From the NCBI GenBank assembly GCA_946619625.1, contig CAMOMF010000050.1:1-12749 (forward strand): a stretch of 12,749 nucleotides of DNA. Reading direction: 5' to 3'. Made by a program: the position numbers and the translations under genes. The notes under the pieces were generated by a model. It did no database searches. It saw nothing but the letters and a program-made list of their open reading frames with translations, and was not told the origin of the DNA. Of the stretch, positions 1-7,137 are shown piece after piece. The DNA is from an uncultured Bacteroidales bacterium (GTDB lineage Bacteria; Bacteroidota; Bacteroidia; Bacteroidales; Paludibacteraceae). Within the stretch, counting starts at the first letter, position 1; each line of letters opens with the position of its first letter.

Positions 1-2
1 GC

Positions 3-1079
3 TCGACGCACGTACTGCCTATAGACATGGGTATAGCACTGGTATTAGGCGAGAATATTGGTACCACAATCACGTCCAACGTAGTGGCTTTGTCCGCTTC
101 GGTACAGGCTCGTCGAGCAGCCATGGCGCACTTGGTTTTCAACCTGTTTGGCGTGATTTGGGTATTATGCGTTTTCCGTTGGTTTGTAGGGGGCGTATGC
201 AGCTTGTGGGGTGTGGAGTTCACTCCGGGTGTGCCTTCTGACGTGTCCCCCGACAAATTGAACGCAGTGCTCGCCACCTTCCACACCTCGTTCAATATAG
301 TCAACACCATGATTCTCATTTGGTTTGTACCTTTGTTGGAACGACTTGTCACCCTGATTATTCCATCCAAGCCGGAAGAGCGCCTGACCGACAACCGACT
401 CAGGTTCATATCGGGTGGTTTGATGTACACCTCGGAGTTGTCCATCCTGCAGGCATGGAAAGAGTTGCACGTATTCGCTATCCGTACGCAACGTATGGTG
501 GGTATGATTCATGACCTTGTTAATGAACAAGACGAAGAGCAGTTCACACGTATCTTCCAGCGCGTAGAGAAATATGAGGGCATTTGCGACAACATGGAGT
601 ACGAGATAGCGTTGTATCTCAATCAAGTAGCGGATGGTCGTCTGTCCGAACAGTCCAAGCACGAGGTGCACAAGATGTTGCGTATTGTCAGCGAGTTGGA
701 GTCCGTTGGCGATGCCAACTACCATATAGCCCGCTCTCTGCGCCACAAGCACGATGAGAAAATCGTGTATACAGAATATCAGTCGCGCAACATCGAGATG
801 ATGATTTTCCTGCTTAGCGGTGCTATCACCAAGATGGTGGAGGCGCTGGAACAAGTGCGCATCAGTGAAGATGATTTCTTGGAGATGACCAACATGGAGC
901 ATGAAATCAACAATTTCCGCGATGAACTGAAATCTCAGAACCTGCAACACATCACCGACAAAGAGTACGACTATTCCAGCGGTATCAACTACATGGATAT
1001 TATTCTGGAACTGGAGAAGATGGGTGACTATATCATCAATGTGGAAGAGGCGATCTACGAGCACAAACACGACAAATAA
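3..1079 (+). CDS. Na+/phosphate cotransporter family protein, 3' part, with PhoU-like C-terminal domain
   Basis: The reading frame is open to the left edge of the window (STHVLPIDMG... precedes the first ATG at 27), so the gene is cut by the window and the ATG at 27 is internal. About 359 codons are visible; whole family members are usually about 550-600 residues. The first part carries the family signature GENIGTTIT, in the second half of the PNaS repeat, and two hydrophobic membrane segments (roughly codons 45-70 and 95-120 of the visible part). The last about 220 residues are charged, helical and PhoU-like, with ELESVGDANYHIA and LELEKMGDYIINVEEAI resembling the E-x-x-x-D metal-site helices of PhoU. 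By family knowledge it is an inner-membrane Na+-coupled phosphate importer with a cytoplasmic PhoU-type domain that probably tunes uptake. It ends in TAA. A gap of nearly 390 bases and a new promoter separate it from the efflux operon, so the two are probably unlinked in regulation. Confidence 0.9.
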   Translation, partial: STHVLPIDMGIALVLGENIGTTITSNVVALSASVQARRAAMAHLVFNLFGVIWVLCVFRWFVGGVCSLWGVEFTPGVPSDVSPDKLNAVLATFHTSFNIVNTMILIWFVPLLERLVTLIIPSKPEERLTDNRLRFISGGLMYTSELSILQAWKELHVFAIRTQRMVGMIHDLVNEQDEEQFTRIFQRVEKYEGICDNMEYEIALYLNQVADGRLSEQSKHEVHKMLRIVSELESVGDANYHIARSLRHKHDEKIVYTEYQSRNIEMMIFLLSGAITKMVEALEQVRISEDDFLEMTNMEHEINNFRDELKSQNLQHITDKEYDYSSGINYMDIILELEKMGDYIINVEEAIYEHKHDK

Positions 1080-1087
1080 TCCCGTTT

Positions 1088-1124
1088 GGTGCAAGTGAGG
1101 GCACCGGGGTACTTTGTTTTTTTT
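1088..1124 (+). terminator. Possible weak terminator of the phosphate transporter gene
   Basis: A 5-bp stem GGTGC (1088-1092) / GCACC (1101-1105) with an 8-base loop starts 9 bases after the stop codon. A run of eight T lies at 1117-1124. The 11 bases between stem and T-run are more than a classic intrinsic terminator allows, so this is only a plausible call. Confidence 0.3.
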
Positions 1125-1184
1125 CCGTAGGCGCAGAAAGCGGCGTACCACGTTACTTTTCCGCAGGCGCGGAAAGCGGCGTAC
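1121..1184. repeat. Two-copy direct repeat, 28-bp units, 36-bp period, hairpin-forming
   Basis: Units at 1121-1148 and 1157-1184 are identical at 26 of 28 positions; both differences are transitions (T/C and A/G). The second unit contains a perfect inverted repeat TTTCCGC-AGGC-GCGGAAA. In the first unit both transitions fall in these arms, leaving one wobble and one mismatch. The spacing equals 12 codons, but no open frame with a start covers it. It may be a small dispersed extragenic repeat, RNA structure downstream of the phosphate transporter, or decayed coding sequence. Confidence 0.75.
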
Positions 1185-1249
1185 TCTGCAGAAGGTATGG
1201 AGCTCCTTTCACCAGGTAGCGATAAAAGTGTGAATAACTAAGCATGCAC

Positions 1250-1270
1250 GTATTATACATAGTATAATAC
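1250..1270. promoter_or_regulatory. 21-base perfect palindrome, candidate operator
   Basis: The arms GTATTATAC (1250-1258) and GTATAATAC (1262-1270) are exact reverse complements around an ATA spacer. No T-run follows, so a terminator role is unlikely. The size and symmetry fit a dimeric regulator site such as TetR or MarR types use. It lies about 118 bases upstream of the -7 box of the efflux promoter. No regulator gene is present in the window, so the binding partner is unknown. Confidence 0.4.
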
Positions 1271-1335
1271 TATATAGGCGTTGGAGTCGGGGGAAAATGA
1301 GAGGTCGTTGGCGCAATAAAAGCGGCGGAAAATAG

Positions 1336-1371
1336 TGCAAACTAAAAAAAAGTTTGCATTTTTCTTGCAAA
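1336..1371. promoter_or_regulatory. Overlapping inverted repeats upstream of and over the -33 region of the efflux promoter
   Basis: TGCAAACT (1336-1343) and AGTTTGCA (1351-1358) form a perfect 8-bp inverted repeat around seven A. The right arm also pairs with TGCAAA at 1366-1371 across seven bases. The second pair covers the putative -33 TTG. Either the arms are operator half-sites or they form alternative DNA/RNA structures. TTTGCA is partly expected at Bacteroidetes promoters, so the functional reading is inference. Confidence 0.4.
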
Positions 1372-1395
1372 TGTCAGAAAAAAGTTGTACCTTTG
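1365..1395 (+). promoter_or_regulatory. Bacteroidetes-type promoter of the efflux operon
   Basis: The -7 box TACCTTTG (1388-1395) fits the TAnnTTTG consensus of the Bacteroidetes primary sigma factor. A TTG at 1365-1367 is 20 bases upstream, as expected for the -33 element. Transcription would start near 1402 and leave a leader of about 65 bases. This position rules out translation starts upstream of it for the adaptor gene. Confidence 0.75.
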
Positions 1396-1466
1396 CAGTC
1401 GGTTTTAGTTTTAGTTATAAAACCCATCTTAAAATCGTAATAAACAGACAGAATATACAAATAGAC

Positions 1467-2549
1467 ATGGGAAAAAAGTACATTCTTTTTGCAGTAGTCC
1501 TGGCACTGGCTGCATGCGGCATTAAAATGCCTGAGACCAAGGAGACGTCGTATGAGACGATGACCATTGAGAAGAGTGACATTGTGCTGCCGGTAAAACT
1601 GAGCGCCCGCATGAAGGGACAGAACGATGTGACCATCACCCCACAAGTGAGCGGTCAATTGATGCAGATTTGCGTCAGTGAAGGTCAGCAGGTAAAGAAG
1701 GGGGACGTGCTGTTTGTCATAGACAGCCGCAATGCCCAACTGGAATTAGAAGCCGCCGAGGCGAACCTGCAGGCGGCACAGGCATCCGAGAGCAGTGCCA
1801 AGTTGGAGTATGAAGGCAACGAGAACTTGTACGCCAAAGGTATCATCAGCCATTTCATGTTGGAGAACAGCAAGAATGCTTTAGACCGCGCCAGAGCCGC
1901 CACATCACAGGCAAAAGCGGCAGCAGACCGTGCCCGCGTGAATTTAGGGTTCTGCACCATTACCTCACCTGTGCGAGGCTTTATCGGGTCAATAGATGTG
2001 ACCGTCGGCACGCAGGTCAGCCCCGGCACATACCTTACCATGGTGAGCGGCAACGAGAACATGAATGCCGAGTTCTCCGTCAATGAGTCGGTTCTGGAGG
2101 GGCGCATCACCGGCGATAATCAACACAAGACCTTAGCGGACTTCCCGGAAGTGACGTTTATCATGAAGAACGGCACAGAATATCCTATCAAGGGGCGCAT
2201 CACCTCGGTGTCGGGAGCCGTGGACCGCGCCACCGGTACCGTAGCCTGCAAAGCCACCTTCCCCAATCCTGACGGCGTGTTCTACTCGGGCATTCAGGGA
2301 AGTATCGTCATTCCATTTGAAGAAAAAGGCGTCATTGTCATCCCGCAGGTGGCCGTTGTACGCTTGCAGGACAAGAGTTTGGTGTATGTAGTACAGCCAG
2401 ACAGTACTGCCGCCTCAACAGCCGTCACCACTTACCCTACAGGCAATGGTAAGGATGTTATCATCGAATCGGGACTGAATGTGGGCGACAAAATTGTAAC
2501 CATAGGTGCGAACAATGTGCAAGACGGACAAAAAGTGCTGTTTAATTGA
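1467..2549 (+). CDS. RND efflux periplasmic adaptor lipoprotein (AcrA/MexA type)
   Basis: This 360-residue protein is the membrane-fusion subunit that would link the inner-membrane RND pump to the outer-membrane channel. The frame is open further up, to an ATG at 1335, but that lies upstream of the promoter at 1365-1395. The ATG at 1467 gives a proper lipoprotein signal, with KK at 3-4, a hydrophobic core and lipobox LAAC with Cys17. From about residue 55 to 90 there is a lipoyl-like half (PQVSGQL...VKKGDVLFVID). It is followed by an Ala/Glu-rich coiled-coil hairpin (about 92-160), the second lipoyl half with ITSPVRGFIG (165-174), and then beta-barrel and membrane-proximal domains to the end. 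Length and domain order are normal for the family. The stop is 3 bases before the next start, so the two are certainly co-transcribed and probably translationally coupled. The substrate cannot be read from the sequence. Confidence 0.93.
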   Translation: MGKKYILFAVVLALAACGIKMPETKETSYETMTIEKSDIVLPVKLSARMKGQNDVTITPQVSGQLMQICVSEGQQVKKGDVLFVIDSRNAQLELEAAEANLQAAQASESSAKLEYEGNENLYAKGIISHFMLENSKNALDRARAATSQAKAAADRARVNLGFCTITSPVRGFIGSIDVTVGTQVSPGTYLTMVSGNENMNAEFSVNESVLEGRITGDNQHKTLADFPEVTFIMKNGTEYPIKGRITSVSGAVDRATGTVACKATFPNPDGVFYSGIQGSIVIPFEEKGVIVIPQVAVVRLQDKSLVYVVQPDSTAASTAVTTYPTGNGKDVIIESGLNVGDKIVTIGANNVQDGQKVLFN

Positions 2550-2552
2550 GAC

Positions 2553-5500
2553 ATGAAAGGAAATATCTTCATCAATAAATATGTGATGGCCTGCGCGATA
2601 GCCATCGTCATCACACTGGTCGGGTTTGTGTGTATGAGCACACTGCCCATAGAACAATACCCCAATATTGCGCCTCCGACAGTGCGTGTCAGTACCACGT
2701 ACAGCGGTGCAGATGCGAATACGGTGATGAAATCCGTAGTACAACCCCTTGAGGAAAGTATCAACGGTGTGCCGGGGATGACTTACATCACCAGTTCGGC
2801 TTCTGCAACCGGCGAGGTATCGATTCAAGTCTATTTTGAGCAGGGTGCAGACGCGGACATCGCCGCGGTAAACGTGCAGAACAGGGTCAGCAAAGCGTTG
2901 GCTCTCCTACCCGCCGAGGTCACCAAAGTGGGTGTGCAGGTGATGAAACAACAGAACAACATCCTGCATATCGGTGCCCTCAAGAGCACGGACGGCAAGT
3001 ATGATGCCGACTTTATTGCCAACTATATCGACATCAATATCAAGCCGCGCCTGCTGCGAATTACGGGCGTAGGCGATGTGATGTCGTTGGGTAACACGTA
3101 TGCTCTGCGAATCTGGCTGAAACCCGACGTAATGGCGCAGCACGGATTGATTCCCAATGACGTGTTTGCCGCACTCGGGAGCCAGAGTTTCGTGGCGGCG
3201 ACGGGTTCTTTCGGCGAACAGAGCGAGAACGCCTATCAGTACTCGATGGAGTACAAAGGCACGCTGAAATCCGTGGAGGAGTTCAACGATATCGTTATCC
3301 GCACCAGTGACCGCGGCCATGTACTCCACTTAAGCGATGTTGCCGATGTAGAGATCGGTGCCGTCAGTTACAACTTCACCTCCAACATTGACGGCTATCC
3401 CGGTACGCTCTACATGGTATTCCAAGCACCGGGTGCCAACGCCACGGAAGTGAATGCGCGCATTCACCAACTTTACGAGGACTTGAAACCCACTATGCCG
3501 GCAGGACTGGAGTTCGAGATACTGCAAACCTCGGATGATTTCCTGTTTGCCGCTATTCATAATGTAGTGGAAACGCTGATTATTGCCATCATCCTCGTCA
3601 TACTGGTGGTATATTTCTTCCTTCAGAACTTCAAAGCCACCCTTATCCCGTCACTGTCAATCATCGTGTCCCTGATGGGTACGTTTGCCATCGTGACGGT
3701 TGCGGGTTTCTCACTGAATATATTGACACTCTTTGCCTTAGTGCTTGCCATTGGTACGGTGGTGGACGATGCCATTGTCGTTGTAGAGGCGGTAATGGCT
3801 AAGATGGAGAGCGGTATCTCCGATGCACGCGAAGCCACCCGTCAGGCGATGAGTGAGGTGTCGGTAGCTGTCGTCTCCTGTACGTTGGTGTTCATGGCGG
3901 TATTCATCCCCGTTGCCTTCATGCCGGGCACCAGCGGTTCTTTCTTCCTGCAGTTCGGTGTCACACTGGCGTCTGCAGTGGGTCTCTCCTGTGTGTCAGC
4001 GCTGACCCTCTGCCCCGCCCTATGCGGACTCATGATGAAATACGAAGAGGGTGACAACCAGAAAAAAAGCCTCAACTACTATGTCAAGAAAGCCTACACA
4101 GTCAGCTACAATGCCATTTTGAGCAAATATTCTTCCGGTGTAAAGCGTTTTATCAAAAAGCCGTGGATTTCAGTAACTTTACTGCTGATTACCGCTGTGT
4201 TGCTGGTGTTGTTCATGCGTAACTTGCCCTCGGGACTCGTTCCGCAAGAGGATCAAGGAGTATTCTTTGCCGAAGTACAGGCACCCGAAGGATGTACCCT
4301 GCATGAGACCGAAGAGATTGTGAAGAAGGTGGAGGAAAAAATCAAATCCATCCCGGAATTGGAGAGTTACGCCGTAGTCAATGGTTACGGTATGATGTCC
4401 AACCGCTCCGCCAGTTGCTACGCCACCCTGATTGTGCGCCTAAAGAACTGGGACGACAGACCAGGCATGAACCATAATATCATGCTGGTATATACCCGTT
4501 TTGCCATGGATTGTCAGGAGATAAAGAACGCCATTGTCATTCCTTTCCAGATGCCGCAAGTGCCGGGCTACGGCTCGTCCAACAGCGTCAACCTGGTGCT
4601 TGAAGACACACAGGACCGCCCTATGAGCGAGTTCAGTGCCGACGCTACGAAGTTCATTACCGCCCTGAACCAGCGTCCCGAGATCATGATGGCGATGAGC
4701 ACCTACTCCGAACGCTTTCCAAAATATGAAGTCAGTGTTGATGCGACGCAATGTGACCGCTCGGGCGTTACACCGGCAGAAGTGCTGAACACACTCGGTG
4801 CTTACTGCGGCGGTGCGTATGTGGGTAACTTCAACCAGTTCGGTAAAGTATATCGTATCATGGCTAATGCTGCTCCGGAGTATCGTTTGGATCCGTCAGC
4901 ATTGAACAACATCTTTGTCAGGGTACGGGACGACAAGATGTCACCGATTTCCGAGTTTGTCTCGTTGCGCGAGATTGTCGGCTCGGCGTCCGTAGAGCAT
5001 TTCAACCTGTTCCAGAGTATCACGTGCGGCATTATGGCAGCCAGCGGTTACTCGGAGGGTGACGCTCACAAAGCCATTGCCGAGGTTTTCGAACAGACCA
5101 TGCCGGCAGGCTATAGTTACGAGTACGGCGGCATGTCGCGCGAAGTGGAGGAAACCGCCGGTTCCAACGCCACAGCATTCATCTACCTGATTTGTGTCAT
5201 ACTGATTTACCTGATTCTTGCCTCTCTCTACAACTCATGGTTCACCCCGTGGGCGGTGCTTCTGTCCGTTCCGTTCGGACTGATGGGCTCATTTGGCGTG
5301 ACATGGCTCGCCTCGCTGTTTCACTTGCCGGGAATGGAGAACAATATCTATCTGCAAACGGGTGTCATCATGCTCATCGGTCTGTTGGCAAAGACGGCAA
5401 TCCTGATTACGGAGTTTGCCGCGGAACGACGCGCACAAGGAATGAGTATCACAGACGCCGCTTTTGCCGCCTGCGAGGAACGTTTGCGTCCGATACTGAT

Positions 5501-7088
5501 GACTGTTGTAACGATGATTGCCGGTATGATCCCGCTGATTATAGAGGGCGGAGCCGGTGCCAATGGTAACCGCGTGCTCGCGCTGGGTGTGACTGCCGGA
5601 ATGGCGGTGGGCACGCTGGCGTTGCTGTTTGTCGTGCCCGTCTTCTTCATCATTTTCCAGCACCTTCACGAGCGTTTCCAAGGCGTAACCCCGTCAGAGG
5701 TTCAAAGCAGCAAAGTAACCGCAGTCGCCATTCTGTGCGTGTTATCCTCTGCACTATTCTCCAGCTGTGGTATTTACAATAAATATCAATCTCAGACCGG
5801 TGCCGCAAATAACCTGTATGGTTCCACTGCTGACGTGCAGGCTGCCGCTGCAGACAGCTCTATCGCCACACTATCTTGGCGCGAGGTGTTCACTGACCCC
5901 CTGCTGCAAAACCTGATTGACAGCGTCTTGGTACGCAACACGGACATGAAATCCGCTCGAATTGCAGTGGAGCAATCACAGATTTCCCTCAATGCAGCCA
6001 AACTGGGTTACCTGCCCTCTTTCACCTTCGCCCCGTCAGGTGGTGTGGGTAGTTTCAACAACTCCGCCGCCTCATGGACATACAGCCTGCCCTTGCAGAT
6101 GAACTGGGATCTGGACCTCTTTGCCGTCAATACCAACCATATGCGCAAAGCCCAGGCAATACTTTGGCAAGCCGAGGCGCGACAACAAGTAATGCAGGCG
6201 AACCTCATTTCAGCCGTTGCACAACAGTATTTCATGCTCCAACTACTTGACCGTCAGATGGAGATACTCACTCACACCGACAGTCTTTGGAACGCCTCAT
6301 TGGAAACTCAACGCGCCATGTGGGAGAACGGACGGGCATCCTCCCCCTCCGTCAATCAGATGGAGAACTCCTACCTGAACGTGAAAGCGCAGATAGTGGA
6401 CACCCGCCGCAGCATACGCTCTGTTGAGAACACCTTGTGCAAACTGTTGGTCATCCCGCCTCAACATATCGAACGCGCTGCATGGGAGTCTTTCGAGCTG
6501 CCCCAAAGCGTTTCTACCGGTGTGCCGGCGGAACTGATTGCCAACCGTCCTGACATACGTATAGCCGACCAGGCGCTTGGCGAAGCGTTCTACAACACAC
6601 AAAGCGCACGTGCCGCTTTTTATCCCAAACTGTCGCTGCAAGGTCTGCTCGGTTGGGCAAACAGCGCAGGCTCTGTGGTGGTTAACCCGGGTGCGCTGCT
6701 ACTCAATGCGCTGGCGACACTGACCCAACCAATCTTTGCACAAGGCAAATTGGTCGCCAACCTGAAAATCAGCAAACTGGCACAGGAGGACATGACCAAC
6801 CGATACGTTCAGGCAGTCATCAATGCCGGCAATCAGGTCAATGAGGCATTGGCGGATTGTCAGGTTGCCTCCGAGAAAGATGTTTTCTACAAACGCCAAG
6901 TGGCGGTTCTGCAAGACGCATACGTTGGTACGCACGAACTGATGGATGTGGGCAAAGCCAATTATCTGGAGGTACTTACCGCGCAAGAGACATTATTGGC
7001 AGCACAACTCAACGAGGCCACCAACCTCTACAACGGCTCACAGGCACTTATCGCGCTGTATATCGCCCTTGGAGGAGGGAAAGACTAA
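2553..7088 (+). CDS. Fused RND multidrug-type efflux permease (HAE1/AcrB) and outer-membrane factor (OprM/NodT type)
   Basis: A single frame of 1511 residues contains two whole proteins. Residues 1-1045 are an HAE1 RND pump: TM1 at about 10-28, the proton-relay pair D405/D406 in GTVVDDAIVVVEAV, TM7 near 538-556, TM8 from about 873, K947 in LLAKTAILITEFA, and R977 and T984 in RLRPILMT. These match AcrB D407/D408, K940, R971 and T978. Residues 1072-1511 are an outer-membrane efflux lipoprotein with two OEP repeats, including RPDIRIADQAL (from R1332) and ARAAFYPKLSLQG. The joint is a short linker (1043-1054), a hydrophobic stretch 1055-1069 and lipobox-like LFSSC (C1072). No ATG lies between 5640 and 5766 in any frame; the only in-frame GTG (V1063) would destroy the signal. 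The outer-membrane part is therefore made only by read-through from the pump. By family knowledge it exports drugs or other amphiphiles using the proton gradient. Fusion at the DNA level is directly seen; whether the protein is later cleaved is not known. Confidence 0.9.
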   Translation: MKGNIFINKYVMACAIAIVITLVGFVCMSTLPIEQYPNIAPPTVRVSTTYSGADANTVMKSVVQPLEESINGVPGMTYITSSASATGEVSIQVYFEQGADADIAAVNVQNRVSKALALLPAEVTKVGVQVMKQQNNILHIGALKSTDGKYDADFIANYIDINIKPRLLRITGVGDVMSLGNTYALRIWLKPDVMAQHGLIPNDVFAALGSQSFVAATGSFGEQSENAYQYSMEYKGTLKSVEEFNDIVIRTSDRGHVLHLSDVADVEIGAVSYNFTSNIDGYPGTLYMVFQAPGANATEVNARIHQLYEDLKPTMPAGLEFEILQTSDDFLFAAIHNVVETLIIAIILVILVVYFFLQNFKATLIPSLSIIVSLMGTFAIVTVAGFSLNILTLFALVLAIGTVVDDAIVVVEAVMAKMESGISDAREATRQAMSEVSVAVVSCTLVFMAVFIPVAFMPGTSGSFFLQFGVTLASAVGLSCVSALTLCPALCGLMMKYEEGDNQKKSLNYYVKKAYTVSYNAILSKYSSGVKRFIKKPWISVTLLLITAVLLVLFMRNLPSGLVPQEDQGVFFAEVQAPEGCTLHETEEIVKKVEEKIKSIPELESYAVVNGYGMMSNRSASCYATLIVRLKNWDDRPGMNHNIMLVYTRFAMDCQEIKNAIVIPFQMPQVPGYGSSNSVNLVLEDTQDRPMSEFSADATKFITALNQRPEIMMAMSTYSERFPKYEVSVDATQCDRSGVTPAEVLNTLGAYCGGAYVGNFNQFGKVYRIMANAAPEYRLDPSALNNIFVRVRDDKMSPISEFVSLREIVGSASVEHFNLFQSITCGIMAASGYSEGDAHKAIAEVFEQTMPAGYSYEYGGMSREVEETAGSNATAFIYLICVILIYLILASLYNSWFTPWAVLLSVPFGLMGSFGVTWLASLFHLPGMENNIYLQTGVIMLIGLLAKTAILITEFAAERRAQGMSITDAAFAACEERLRPILMTVVTMIAGMIPLIIEGGAGANGNRVLALGVTAGMAVGTLALLFVVPVFFIIFQHLHERFQGVTPSEVQSSKVTAVAILCVLSSALFSSCGIYNKYQSQTGAANNLYGSTADVQAAAADSSIATLSWREVFTDPLLQNLIDSVLVRNTDMKSARIAVEQSQISLNAAKLGYLPSFTFAPSGGVGSFNNSAASWTYSLPLQMNWDLDLFAVNTNHMRKAQAILWQAEARQQVMQANLISAVAQQYFMLQLLDRQMEILTHTDSLWNASLETQRAMWENGRASSPSVNQMENSYLNVKAQIVDTRRSIRSVENTLCKLLVIPPQHIERAAWESFELPQSVSTGVPAELIANRPDIRIADQALGEAFYNTQSARAAFYPKLSLQGLLGWANSAGSVVVNPGALLLNALATLTQPIFAQGKLVANLKISKLAQEDMTNRYVQAVINAGNQVNEALADCQVASEKDVFYKRQVAVLQDAYVGTHELMDVGKANYLEVLTAQETLLAAQLNEATNLYNGSQALIALYIALGGGKD
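5712..5768 (+). other. Internal lipoprotein-signal-like segment at the pump/channel joint
   Basis: Codons K1054 to C1072 encode a lysine, a 15-residue hydrophobic stretch and the lipobox LFSSC, followed by GIYNKYQ, which reads like the start of a mature Bacteroidales outer-membrane efflux lipoprotein. RND C-termini lie in the cytoplasm after TM12 (family knowledge). Basic residues H1037, H1039, R1041 and K1054 sit on the cytoplasmic side, so this segment could cross the membrane as TM13 and place the channel part in the periplasm. Cleavage and lipidation by Lgt/Lsp is possible but inferred. Confidence 0.65.
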
Positions 7089-7137
7089 GCAGTGTGCCAC
7101 ATGATCATATCAAATTAAGGTACCAATCAACTATCAA

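Noticed and set aside
165..1151. 328-codon minus-strand open frame opposite the phosphate transporter gene
   Set aside because: It is antisense to a clearly coding frame. Its translation is His/Val/Leu-rich with no recognisable domain, as expected from reading the complement of a biased gene.
1298..1336. 12-codon frame MRGRWRNKSGGK between the palindrome and the promoter
   Set aside because: Too short, upstream of the only promoter seen, and without any supporting feature.
1335..1466. Longer adaptor protein starting at ATG 1335
   Set aside because: This start lies upstream of the -33/-7 promoter boxes, and its 44 extra residues would bury the lipoprotein signal that begins at 1467.
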